Assembly (NCBI GenBank): GCA_031394355.1
Contig: JANNSU010000039.1
Span: 1 to 58,407 of the forward strand
DNA length: 58,407 nt
Source: JAEUMY01 sp031394355
Lineage (GTDB): Bacteria; Pseudomonadota; Gammaproteobacteria; Burkholderiales; Usitatibacteraceae
Reading direction: 5' to 3'
Of the stretch, positions 34,483-43,109 are shown in pieces. The notes under the pieces are model-generated. The model saw only the letters and a list, made by a program, of their open reading frames with translations. It was not told the DNA's origin and ran no database searches. How positions within the stretch are numbered: position 1 is the first letter of the stretch; every line of letters starts with the position of its first letter. Position numbers and translations under genes: made by a program.

Positions 34483-36897
34483 ATGAAACTGCGTCCCATC
34501 GTCAAAGCCGTGCTTCTGGCTTTTCCTTCAAGTCTTGTCATCGGCGCGGGCAGCATTGCCAGCGCCCAGGAAGCACCCAAGCCTGCAAAGCCTGCCACCG
34601 AGCAGCCCGCCAAGGCAGGTGCTCAAACCGTCGACCGCATCGTGGTGACGGCGACAAAACGGGAAACACCCCTGCAGGACGTTCCATTTTCGATCAACGC
34701 GCAGACCGAGGACGACATCCGGCGCGCGGGCGCAGTCACGCTTGAAGACTTGTCGCGCAATGTCGCCGGCCTGGCCATCCAGAACCTCGGGCCGGGGCAG
34801 AGCCAGGTTTCCATCCGCGGCGTGTCCTCGGGGCAGATCGTCCGCGACCAGCCAGGCGTCAAGGAGCAGGTCGGCGTTTATCTCGATGAAACCGCAATCT
34901 CGCTGTCGCTGTTCACACCCGATCTCGATCTGTTTGATCTGAGTCGCGTGGAGACACTGCGCGGTCCGCAGGGCACGCTCTTTGGCTCCGGCAACATCGG
35001 CGGCACGATTCGCTACATCACCAATGAAGCAAAGATCGGCACTCAGGAAGGTACCGTCGAGTTCAACCTGAACAAGATTGCGAACGGCGGCAGCGGCGGC
35101 GGCGTCAAAGCCGCTATCAATGTCCCCTTGAGTGATGCTGCGGCCATGCGTGTGGTCGGCTATTCCACTCAATTTGGCGGCTGGATCGATGCGCTCGGCC
35201 CTGGCGAAGGCAAGGACGTCAACAAAGGCAAACGCGAGGGTGGCCGCCTGAGCTTCACCCTCAAGCCGACCAAGGACGTGACCATCACGCCGCGGCTGGT
35301 CTCGCAAAAGGTGACGGCGGACGGCTTCAACCGTGAGGAGGCATTCAACCTCTATGCCAACCGCTTTACCACCACGGTGCCACCGGTGACGCTCGCGGAA
35401 CGCCAGCAATACTTGCTGCAGCGCGAGCGGTTCGAGGACAAGACCACGATCGCCGACATGACTGCCAATGTCGGCTTCGGCAGTTGGGATCTGACCTCGG
35501 TGACCACGCATACGGATCGCAGCATCCTTGTCAGCCGTGATGCGAGCGCGCTGACCGGTTCGGTGTCTGTGGATCTCGGCTTTCCGAGCGCCGCTGTGCT
35601 GCTGCCTTCGCGCCTCAATGACACCACCGAGTTGAAGAGCTTCACCCAGGAATTCCGCATCAGCTCCAAGAACAAGGGGCCGCTGCAATGGGTGGTCGGT
35701 GCCTTCTATTCCGACACCGACCGCACCTATGCGCAGCGCCTGCCCACCCCGGGCTACGATGCCGCCACTGATGCGCGTCTCGGCGCAGGCACGTCGGCTG
35801 CCACGGCCAATGGTTATGGTCCGAACTCGCCCTACAACGCGGATCTTCCCTACAACCTGAAGCAGAACGCGCTGTTCGGCGAAGTCAGCTATGAAATGAA
35901 CAAGCAGCTGACCGCGACGTTCGGCGGGCGCTTCTACGATTACGAGGAAGAGCGCCGGTTCAGGTCCGGGGGCTTGTTCTCCGATGGCAACAACCAGGTC
36001 GACAAGACCAGCTCGGACGGCTTCAACCCGCGCTTGCTGTTTGCCTACAAGGCGTCGGATAGCGTGACCTTCAACGCCCAGGCGTCAAAAGGATTCCGCC
36101 TCGGCGGCGTGAACGACCCCCTGAACGTGCCGCTGTGCACGGCCCAGGACCGCGCAATCTTTGGCGGCTATCAGCGCTTCAGCGATGAATCGCTGTGGAA
36201 CTACGAGGTCGGCATGAAAATGCAGAAGCCGGGTCTCTCGGTCAACGCGGCAGCCTTCTATACCAAGATGGAGGATCTGCAGATCACGCTGGATGCCGGG
36301 TCTTGCTCCTCACGCGTTGTGTTCAACGTGCCCAAGGCGCATTCGTCCGGCGTCGAGCTGGAAATCAAGGCGAGACCGACCGATAACCTCGAGCTTACGT
36401 TTGCCGGCTCTGCGGTGACGGCCGTGTTCGACTCGACCGTCCGGGACGGCAGCGGTGCAGTACTCGGCGGTATCCGCGATGGCAACCGCCTGCCCTCCGT
36501 GCCGAAACTGCAGCTCACCGCCAGCTTTACTTATTTCTTCAAGCTGTCCGGGATCGAGTCCTACATCAGCGCCACTGCGCAACATGTGGGCAGCCGTTTC
36601 ACGCAACCCTCGGACCAGGAGAACAACCCGCGGACCTTCACCCACAACCTGCCTTTCCAGGGCGCCCCGGCAACTGCTGCCACCACGCTCAATCTCGAAC
36701 TGCCCAAGTACAACCTGGTCAACATGAGTTTCGGCATGGATTTGAAGCATGACCTGTCGGCGGTTATCTACGTCAACAACCTGACCGACGAGAAGGCGCT
36801 ACTCTCCTTCGACCGGGAGCGTGGTGGCCGCGCACGACTCGGCTTCGCGACCAATCAGCCACGCACCGTCGGCGTGACCGTGCGGAAGACGTTCTAA
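34483..36897 (+). CDS. TonB-dependent outer-membrane receptor
   Basis: 804 residues. Signal peptide (about 1-28, '...SIASAQ'), TonB box 'DRIVVTATKRE', plug domain ('VSIRGVSSG', 'VETLRGPQGTLFGSGNIGG'), then a 22-stranded barrel ending in the outer-membrane signature 'RTVGVTVRKTF' with terminal Phe. AGGAGG precedes the ATG at 34483. It imports a scarce ligand with energy from TonB/ExbBD; no iron-chelate or B12 genes are near, so the substrate is open. A strong terminator follows. Confidence 0.93.
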   Translation: MKLRPIVKAVLLAFPSSLVIGAGSIASAQEAPKPAKPATEQPAKAGAQTVDRIVVTATKRETPLQDVPFSINAQTEDDIRRAGAVTLEDLSRNVAGLAIQNLGPGQSQVSIRGVSSGQIVRDQPGVKEQVGVYLDETAISLSLFTPDLDLFDLSRVETLRGPQGTLFGSGNIGGTIRYITNEAKIGTQEGTVEFNLNKIANGGSGGGVKAAINVPLSDAAAMRVVGYSTQFGGWIDALGPGEGKDVNKGKREGGRLSFTLKPTKDVTITPRLVSQKVTADGFNREEAFNLYANRFTTTVPPVTLAERQQYLLQRERFEDKTTIADMTANVGFGSWDLTSVTTHTDRSILVSRDASALTGSVSVDLGFPSAAVLLPSRLNDTTELKSFTQEFRISSKNKGPLQWVVGAFYSDTDRTYAQRLPTPGYDAATDARLGAGTSAATANGYGPNSPYNADLPYNLKQNALFGEVSYEMNKQLTATFGGRFYDYEEERRFRSGGLFSDGNNQVDKTSSDGFNPRLLFAYKASDSVTFNAQASKGFRLGGVNDPLNVPLCTAQDRAIFGGYQRFSDESLWNYEVGMKMQKPGLSVNAAAFYTKMEDLQITLDAGSCSSRVVFNVPKAHSSGVELEIKARPTDNLELTFAGSAVTAVFDSTVRDGSGAVLGGIRDGNRLPSVPKLQLTASFTYFFKLSGIESYISATAQHVGSRFTQPSDQENNPRTFTHNLPFQGAPATAATTLNLELPKYNLVNMSFGMDLKHDLSAVIYVNNLTDEKALLSFDRERGGRARLGFATNQPRTVGVTVRKTF

Positions 36898-36920
36898 GTC
36901 GGCGTTGTACCGTTGCACAG

Positions 36921-36953
36921 AAGCGCCGCGGGCCTTGGCCTGCGGCGCTTTTC
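36921..36953 (+). terminator. Rho-independent terminator of the TonB receptor gene
   Basis: AAGCGCCGC... / ...GCGGCGCTT stem with a short interior bulge, followed by TTTCATT, 23 bases after the stop codon. Confidence 0.8.
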
Positions 36954-37086
36954 ATTGTGGCGGCCGCTGCGGGTGACGTGGGTAGGTGTTGTGTAGCCAA
37001 TCCATGCTTGATCTGTTCAGTCAGCGCGCTGTCAGTCCTCGGTCAGCCCCGTGTCAGCCCGCTTTCAGCCCCCTATCAGCCATCAG

Positions 37087-37479
37087 TTACCCATTCGCCA
37101 GCCGAACCAGAACCGTGATGCCCAGTGCCAGCATGGGCAACAGGGTCAGCATCATCGCGCTGGCCCGAGGCACCGCACCTGCGCCCTTCAGCATGGCCCC
37201 GACATGCAGCAGGCGGCCTGTCAGCATGAGCCCGCCAGCGGTCCACAGTGCCCAGGCCGGCGTGTTGCACACTTCGGCGGCGGCGAGCACCAGGATGATC
37301 ATCGGCACATTCTCGATGAAGTTGCCGTGGGCGCGCACGCGCCGCAACAGCGTCTTGTCACCCCCATCCAGAAATCCTATCCGCAACTCTGCACGACGCA
37401 ACCCCACCATCATCGTGAGCGGTACCTGAATGATGGCGAAGAGACCGATGAACCAGAGGGTGATCTTGAGGGTCTGCAT
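37087..37479 (-). CDS. MAPEG-family membrane protein
   Basis: 130 residues, four membrane helices. 'GLRRAELRIGFLDGGDKTLL', 'RRVRAHGNFIENVPMIILVL' and 'LHVGAMLKGAG' are typical of the MAPEG family (microsomal glutathione S-transferase-like). Members conjugate glutathione or act on lipid mediators; in bacteria most are uncharacterised. Start MQTLKI at 37479. Monocistronic. Confidence 0.9.
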   Translation of the reverse strand: MQTLKITLWFIGLFAIIQVPLTMMVGLRRAELRIGFLDGGDKTLLRRVRAHGNFIENVPMIILVLAAAEVCNTPAWALWTAGGLMLTGRLLHVGAMLKGAGAVPRASAMMLTLLPMLALGITVLVRLANG

Positions 37480-37626
37480 GGTGTGGCTCCAGTCGGGAAG
37501 TCCGACATCGTCGCCGGGCCAATGCAGCGCGTCAACCTGGTACCGGTTGGATCGCTGTCCGGCCACTACTTAGATTCCAGACTCAACCTTGGACGTGATA
37601 CCCGGTCCCAAACAAAGGGAGACTTG

Positions 37627-38451
37627 ATGAAGAAGGCGTTACTGATTGCCCTCGCAGGTTGGTCGCTCATCGCAGGTTTGTCCTTCATCGCAGGTTTGTC
37701 GCTCATCGCAGCGGGCGGAAATGCTGGCGCCACTGATGCAACCCAGCCCAAGGCTGCAGCCAAACAGTGCGTCGCAGCGCGCCAGTTGGCCAACTCTTCG
37801 GGTAAGGTCACTGTCTGCCAAGTCGTGCAGACTGAAACCGTCTGTGTCCTTGAAAGCGTCTACGGATTCAGACGCGCGGACATCGCGGCAGCCCTTGACG
37901 CGATGCAAAACAACCAGCGCTTTCTACTTCAGGCGGCTGGTGAGTTTCGCGCAGCGCTTGAACTCTATCGCGGTGGCAAGGCTGATTTCGCGGACTATGT
38001 CATTCTCAGCCAGGCTCGGCGTGGGAACGCAGAGCTGGTCACCTTCGACCAGAAGCTGGGCAAGCTCGACGGCGCGCGTTTGGTGGTGGCTTCTGGGACT
38101 CAGCCTGACAAAAGGCGCTATCGTCCCGTATTGTTAGTGCTGCGGTTACAACCCAATGCACTTATCCCTTTGATCCCTGGAAAAGAACACCCCCATGCAA
38201 CAAGACGCGAACGCCCAACCCCTGCGTGCCATCCTCGCGGCGGTGCACCTGCCTTCAATTACCCAGATCGAATTCGAATCGTCCCTGACCGAGCTGCGCG
38301 AGCTCGCCAAGACGCTCGGCTACCAGGTCGTCGGCACGTTCATCCAAAACCGCGCCAGGTTCGATGCAGCGGCCTACCTCGGCGTGGGCAAGCGGCAGGA
38401 GATGCGTCAGTTCGTCGAGCATGGCGTCGTGGGCGAGCCGGATTCAATTGA
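37627..38451 (+). pseudogene. VapC-like PIN toxin remnant with a replaced N-terminus
   Basis: Residues ~45-153 read as the body of a VapC PIN domain ('VQTETVCVLESVYGF', 'GGKADFADYVILSQA', 'VTFDQKLGKLDGARLV'), keeping three of the four catalytic acids. The usual first motif (Asp-Thr-Asn) is missing; instead the frame begins with a signal-like hydrophobic segment containing two and a half copies of 'LIAGLSF'. After the PIN end no stop occurs, and the frame runs 257 bases into hflX. This is best explained as a decayed or recombined toxin gene; no VapB antitoxin lies upstream. Confidence 0.6.
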
Positions 38452-39655
38452 AGAAGCCGAACACGAGGCCGAGCAGGACATTGCGTTGCTGCATGGTGAC
38501 GCCAAGAAAAAAGCCAAGTTGCTGGCCAAGGCCGCCGCCGATATCGAGACCCGCCACGCCGACATCGTGCTCGTTGACCACGATATTTCCCCCTCGCAAG
38601 CGCGCCACCTGGAGATCGAGGTCGGCTGCGAAGTGATGGACCGCACGATGGTGATCCTCGAGATTTTCCATCGCCACGCCACGTCGAAGGCGGCGCGCGC
38701 GCAGGTGGAGATTGCACGGCTCCGCTACATGGCGCCGCGCCTTCGCGAAGTGGCCAAGCTCGCCGGGCCGCAAGGCCGCCAACGCAGCGGGACCGGCGGA
38801 CGCGGCGCGGGCGAGACACAGCTCAACCTCGATCGCCAGAAAATCCGTAACCGCATCGCCGAGCTGCAAGAAGAAATTGCCGCGATGGACGTGGAGCGCA
38901 AGACCCAGCGCGCACGCCGCCTGGCCGGCCAGGCGGGCATGGCAGGGCAAAGCCTCGCTCGCGTGGCACTGGTGGGCTACACCAATGCCGGCAAATCCAC
39001 CCTGATGCGCGCCTTGACCGGCAGTGAAGTGCTGGTCGCCAACAAGCTCTTTGCCACGCTGGATACCACCGTGCGCGCGCTGCATCCCGAATCGGTGCCG
39101 CGCATCCTCGTTAGCGATACCGTCGGCTTCATCAAAAACCTGCCGCATGATCTGGTGGCGTCGTTCAAATCCACACTCGAAGAGGCGGCCGAATCATCGT
39201 TGCTGTTGCATGTGATCGATGCCAGCGATCCGGGCTTTGAGCGGCAACTCGAGGTGACGGACAAGGTGCTGGCGGAAATCGGTGCCGGCCCCGACGTGGT
39301 GCCGCGCATTCGCGTGTTCAACAAGATTGATATGGTCGGCGATGCCGCCGCACAGGCGGCGCGCGAGGCAGCGCTCTGCGAGCAGTACCCGGAAAGTGTC
39401 GTGATGAGCGCAAAGCGGGAAACCGATGTGGCGAAAATGCACGCTCACATACGTGCCTTCTTCCAGAAAGGGCTGGTTGAGGAAGAGCTGTTCCTGCCCT
39501 GGTCGGCACAGCAGATGCGCGGGAAGATTTTTGCGAGCTGCGAAGTGCTGGGCGAGCGGTCGGATGACGCCGGCGTGTTTTTGCGGGTGCGGGGAGAGGC
39601 AGAGGCGGTCAAGAGTTTGCGGGAACAGCTTCAGGGGGATGCGGCTACGCCATGA
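38195..39655 (+). CDS. hflX: HflX-type ribosome-associated GTPase
   Basis: 486 residues. HflX N-domain ('YLGVGKRQEM', 'ADIVLVDHDISPSQARHLE'), Gly-rich linker 'GTGGRGAGETQLNLDRQKIR', coiled helices, then the GTPase domain: G1 'GYTNAGKST' (261-269), G3 'DTVGF', G4 'NKID'. HflX splits stalled or heat-stressed 70S ribosomes. Compared with the E. coli enzyme it carries an extra charged helical block at about residues 77-120. It is not next to hfq or hflKC as in many proteobacteria, and the sequence resembles an alternative HflX subfamily. Confidence 0.92.
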   Translation: MQQDANAQPLRAILAAVHLPSITQIEFESSLTELRELAKTLGYQVVGTFIQNRARFDAAAYLGVGKRQEMRQFVEHGVVGEPDSIEEAEHEAEQDIALLHGDAKKKAKLLAKAAADIETRHADIVLVDHDISPSQARHLEIEVGCEVMDRTMVILEIFHRHATSKAARAQVEIARLRYMAPRLREVAKLAGPQGRQRSGTGGRGAGETQLNLDRQKIRNRIAELQEEIAAMDVERKTQRARRLAGQAGMAGQSLARVALVGYTNAGKSTLMRALTGSEVLVANKLFATLDTTVRALHPESVPRILVSDTVGFIKNLPHDLVASFKSTLEEAAESSLLLHVIDASDPGFERQLEVTDKVLAEIGAGPDVVPRIRVFNKIDMVGDAAAQAAREAALCEQYPESVVMSAKRETDVAKMHAHIRAFFQKGLVEEELFLPWSAQQMRGKIFASCEVLGERSDDAGVFLRVRGEAEAVKSLREQLQGDAATP

Positions 39656-39699
39656 CGTGACTCGACCATCCGCAAGACGCGCAGCTCAAGTGTGTGGGA

Positions 39700-39713
39700 T
39701 GCGAATATTCGCA
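39700..39713. repeat. Iterated palindrome, copy 14 (TGCGAATATTCGCA)
   Basis: In the 60-base convergent gap between hflX and the RelE-like gene, ending 2 bases before the latter's stop codon. Confidence 0.95.
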
Positions 39714-39715
39714 GC

Positions 39716-40051
39716 TCAGGCATAGGTTGAGTCGTGGTCCTTGGGCAAGGCGAGGAAACGCATGTAATGGCCTTCACGCAGCACCACGGCTCGATTGGCT
39801 TGGGTCAAACGAATGCTGTAGAGCACTCGCTGCTTGTCCTCACCCAGGTGGCGCTGGAGTAACACGGGAACCGGGTGAATCTTCTCCCACTTGAGCCCCG
39901 CATCGCGCTGTACGTCAAACCACGCCAGTTTGCTGATCTTTTCGAGCTGCTTCAGCCGTTGCATCTTGTCGTTCTTTTCCAGCGCAAACAGACTCTCAAG
40001 AATCCCCGGGTAGTTCAGGTCCAGCAATACCCGATCACTTGCGACGGGCAC
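39716..40051 (-). CDS. RelE/HigB-like protein, no partner seen
   Basis: About 111 residues from a GTG at 40051. The N-terminus 'LNYPGILESLFALEKNDKMQ' is helical and the C-terminus 'IRLTQANRAVVLREGHYMRF' plus 'LALPKDHDSTY' matches the end of RelE/HigB-type toxins (arginine on the last strands, 'DHDxxY'). Ribosome-dependent RNase activity is likely if it is functional. No antitoxin gene is recognisable on either side. The start is uncertain because the frame stays open upstream through the palindrome at 40159. Confidence 0.6.
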   Translation of the reverse strand: MPVASDRVLLDLNYPGILESLFALEKNDKMQRLKQLEKISKLAWFDVQRDAGLKWEKIHPVPVLLQRHLGEDKQRVLYSIRLTQANRAVVLREGHYMRFLALPKDHDSTYA

Positions 40052-40503
40052 TCGTCGCCCCCAGCTTTTTCGACAGAGCGCTGACCTTGGTTTCCTCAGG
40101 AAAGGGAAAAGGCCGATATGGAACCCCATTACGAATAGACCAGCCGTCCATCCGTGGTTGCGAATATTCGCAACAGCTTCCAGCCACGCGGCAGGCGTCG
40201 GCTGTGTCTGTGTTTGATGGCGCACGGACGAAGTCGATCTTCTGGTGCATGGTTCCTGCATCCAGTTGGCCTGCTTGACCATCCCGAATTGTCCGGCATG
40301 AAGCAGTACCTGCCGGCCTCTCATCCACAGAGATTCTCCTTGACGACGTCCGCCTTCCCACTTCGAGCTCTGACGCAATGCCGGTCTCGGCTCGACCGAA
40401 CCGTGCATGCTTGTCCTGCATTGCAACAGGACATGTGCCGATATGGGCGGGTCGCGGAAGTGTCCATTCTTGGCTGCATGTCCACTCGTCGGTTGTGCGC
40501 GCC
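40052..40503. other. Divergent intergenic region
   Basis: 452 bases between the RelE-like gene and the phospholipase D gene. Long open frames exist on the minus strand, but their composition is not protein-like and they read through the palindrome. Apart from palindrome copy 15 I see nothing definite. Confidence 0.45.
40159..40172. repeat. Iterated palindrome, copy 15 (TGCGAATATTCGCA)
   Basis: In the divergent gap above; dyad extends to 16 bases (TTGC...GCAA). It lies 446 bases from copy 14, the closest pair apart from copies 1-2 and 3-4. Confidence 0.95.
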
Positions 40504-41949
40504 ATGACCGGTATGCCATCCATGAACATGGTCACCCGCATTCAAACCGCATCCCTCTGCCACGACTGGGTGAAGGCCTGCCTCGCGACAGTGGGCCTCG
40601 CCCTGCTTGTCGGTTGCAGCGCATTGCCGGTCATCTCGTCAGCGCAGGCCACCAGTGCCACGAGCCCCACCGCACCAGTGCAGCTCGGCGGTGCGCGCGG
40701 GCCGCTCTCCACCCGGCAGAGCAAGGCGATCCTCGTCCGCCTGGCCAAGGGGGGCGATGACACCAGCATCTTCGACCGGCACCTGGCGCTGGAAGAGAGC
40801 ATCACCGGCAGCCCGCTCGTCGTGGGCAACAAGGTGGTGCTGCTGCAGGACGGCCCGGCCACGTTCCAGGCCATGTACGCGGCCATCCGCGCGGCGCGCG
40901 ACCACATCAATCTGGAGACCTACATCATCGAGGATGACGAGGTTGGCCGAAAGTTTTCCGCTGCGCTGATCGAGAAGCAGTCGCAAGGCGTGCAGGTGAA
41001 TGTCATCTACGACAGTGTCGGTGGCATCAACACGCCGAAGGCATTCTTCAAGCACCTCACCGACAACGGCGTCAAGGTGCTGGAGTTCAATCCCGTGAAT
41101 CCGCTGAACGCAAAGAAGGGCTGGGAGGTGAACCAGCGCGACCATCGCAAGCTGCTCATCGTCGACGGGAAGATCGTGTTCCTGGGCGGCATCAACATCA
41201 GCAGCGTGTATTCGGGGGGATCGTTCAGCACGTCCTCCAAGCGGCGGCCGGAGGGCGGCCCGCCGTGGCGCGACACGCACCTGCAACTGGAGGGCCCCGT
41301 GGTGGCCGAGTTCCAGAAGCTCTTTCTGGGCACGTGGGAAAAACAGAAGGGCGAAGTGCTGGCACCACGCAACTACTTCCCCCCGCCGGTGGTGAAAGGC
41401 AAGGAAGTCGTGCGCGCCATCGGCAGCTCGCCGGACGAACCGTTCAGCCTGATCTACGCCACGTTGATCTCTGCCATCAACAGTGCCGAGACGAGCGTGT
41501 ACCTCACCAATGCCTACTTCGTGCCGGACCCGCAGTTGCTCACCGCATTGAAGGATGCCGTGGGCCGTGGTGTGGATGTCAAGCTGATCCTGCCCGGCAC
41601 GACGGACTCCTGGCTCGTCTTTCACGCCGGGCGATCCCACTATGCCGATCTGTTGCGAGGTGGCGTGAAAATCCATGAACGCCGCGACGTGCTGCTGCAT
41701 GCCAAGTCCGCACTCATCGATGGCGTGTGGTCCACCATCGGCTCGACCAATCTCGACTGGCGGAGCTTCCTCCACAACGATGAAGTCAACGCCGCGATCC
41801 TGGGTCAGGAATTCGGCGCGCAGATGCAGGCCATGTTCGATGCCGATCTTGCTGCCAGCAATGCCGTCACCCTGCAGCAATGGCAGGATCGTCCCCTTGC
41901 TGCACGCGTGAAGGAAATGGCGGCAAGGCTGTGGGAGTACTGGCTGTGA
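40504..41949 (+). CDS. Phospholipase D / cardiolipin-synthase-like lipoprotein
   Basis: 481 residues. Lipobox 'LLVGC' near residue 38. Two complete HKD motifs: 'HRKLLIVDG' from His214 and 'HAKSALIDG' from His399, each followed by the small-residue stretch of the PLD fold ('FLGGINIS', 'TIGSTNLD'). The pattern is nearest to cardiolipin synthase / phosphatidyltransferase enzymes, but the lipoprotein anchor places it in the envelope. A second ATG at 40522 is possible. The downstream gene starts 2 bases after the stop. Confidence 0.88.
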   Translation: MTGMPSMNMVTRIQTASLCHDWVKACLATVGLALLVGCSALPVISSAQATSATSPTAPVQLGGARGPLSTRQSKAILVRLAKGGDDTSIFDRHLALEESITGSPLVVGNKVVLLQDGPATFQAMYAAIRAARDHINLETYIIEDDEVGRKFSAALIEKQSQGVQVNVIYDSVGGINTPKAFFKHLTDNGVKVLEFNPVNPLNAKKGWEVNQRDHRKLLIVDGKIVFLGGINISSVYSGGSFSTSSKRRPEGGPPWRDTHLQLEGPVVAEFQKLFLGTWEKQKGEVLAPRNYFPPPVVKGKEVVRAIGSSPDEPFSLIYATLISAINSAETSVYLTNAYFVPDPQLLTALKDAVGRGVDVKLILPGTTDSWLVFHAGRSHYADLLRGGVKIHERRDVLLHAKSALIDGVWSTIGSTNLDWRSFLHNDEVNAAILGQEFGAQMQAMFDADLAASNAVTLQQWQDRPLAARVKEMAARLWEYWL

Positions 41950-41951
41950 GG

Positions 41952-42860
41952 ATGCGACTAACGGTGCGCGGCCCCGCACGGGGCATGTCGCTGGGTCTGT
42001 CACTCTGCCTGTCACTTTGCCTGCAGCTGACACCGGCACGCGCAGACACGGCAGGCAGTGCGTCGGCACTGCTGGAAGCGTTTGCCGCGCTGCAGCAGAA
42101 GCCCGGTCGCAATCCGTTCAATCAGCCGCTCTATCTGGATTCCTTCGAGGGGCCGACCAGTGTGCGCGGCGAGATCTATGCGCTCGTCGATGCGCCGTAC
42201 TCGGCCGCAACAGAGACCCTCACCACACCGGCGCAGTGGTGCGATGTGCTGATCCTGCACCTCAATACCAAGTTCTGCCGCCCCCGGGTCGCGATTGGCG
42301 CCACGTCATTGCAAATGCGCATCGGCAAGAAGTTTGACCAGCCGTTGGCGGATGCCTATCGCGTGAATTTCGCCTTCGTGGTCGCAACCAGAACGGATGC
42401 GTATCTGCAGGTGCGGCTGAGCGCCGATGAAGGGCCGGTCGGCACGAGCAACTATCGGCTGATGCTGGAAGCCGCGTCAACGGCAGAAGGCAAGACGCTG
42501 ATCCGGCTTGGCTATTCCTACTCATTCGGCGCGGTGGGGAAGCTGGCCATGATCGTCTACCTCAACACGGCCGGTCGCGACAAGGTGGGCTTCACGATGG
42601 TCGGCAATGGTTCTGACTCAAAGCGCCGCTACATCGGCGGGCTGCGTGGCGTGGTGGAGCGCAACACCATGCGCTATTACCTGGCCATCGACGTGAGTCT
42701 TCGCGCTGCAGCGCTGCCAAAGCCAGCGCGGCTTGAGCGGCAGCTCGCGGATTGGTTTGCCGGCAGCGAACGCTACCCGCTGCAGTTGCACGAGATGGAT
42801 CAGCGCGAATACCTCGCGATGAAGCGCCGCGAAGTGGCCCGGCAGCAGGTTGACATGTGA
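41952..42860 (+). CDS. Exported protein of unknown function, partner of the PLD gene
   Basis: 302 residues. Signal peptide to about residue 31 ('CLQLTPARA|DT'). The mature part is mixed alpha/beta ('VNFAFVVATRTDAYLQVRLS', 'LIRLGYSYSFGAVGKLAMIV') with a basic C-terminus. No family recognised. It begins 2 bases after the phospholipase D stop, so the two are very probably co-translated and may act together on membrane lipids. Confidence 0.75.
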   Translation: MRLTVRGPARGMSLGLSLCLSLCLQLTPARADTAGSASALLEAFAALQQKPGRNPFNQPLYLDSFEGPTSVRGEIYALVDAPYSAATETLTTPAQWCDVLILHLNTKFCRPRVAIGATSLQMRIGKKFDQPLADAYRVNFAFVVATRTDAYLQVRLSADEGPVGTSNYRLMLEAASTAEGKTLIRLGYSYSFGAVGKLAMIVYLNTAGRDKVGFTMVGNGSDSKRRYIGGLRGVVERNTMRYYLAIDVSLRAAALPKPARLERQLADWFAGSERYPLQLHEMDQREYLAMKRREVARQQVDM

Positions 42861-42916
42861 CCACGCTCCAGTCCCGGTCCAAGGCGCAGAGGGACGGGTG
42901 CAGGCGCGTGGGGCAT

Positions 42917-42930
42917 TGCGAATATTCGCA
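42917..42930. repeat. Iterated palindrome, copy 16 (TGCGAATATTCGCA)
   Basis: Between co-directional genes (42860 and 43110); 16-base dyad. Confidence 0.95.
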
Positions 42931-43109
42931 AGTCCGCAAGGCAGTGCCTTCGCAGCCACCAATGTTTGTTGCCGCACGGACGAAATCCGCGCCGTGGCGC
43001 AGGGTGAGACCCATTCCGTCGTCGTGACGAGGCCAGCGCTGCCATGGCTGCCATCGCCGCCATCACGATCGGCCCGTGAGCCCCAGCAAATCATCCACAG
43101 AGATCTTCC

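Noticed and set aside
40052..40541. Minus-strand open frames upstream of the RelE-like gene
   Set aside because: They read through the palindrome and a non-coding-looking stretch; only the 3' part from 40051 matches a family.
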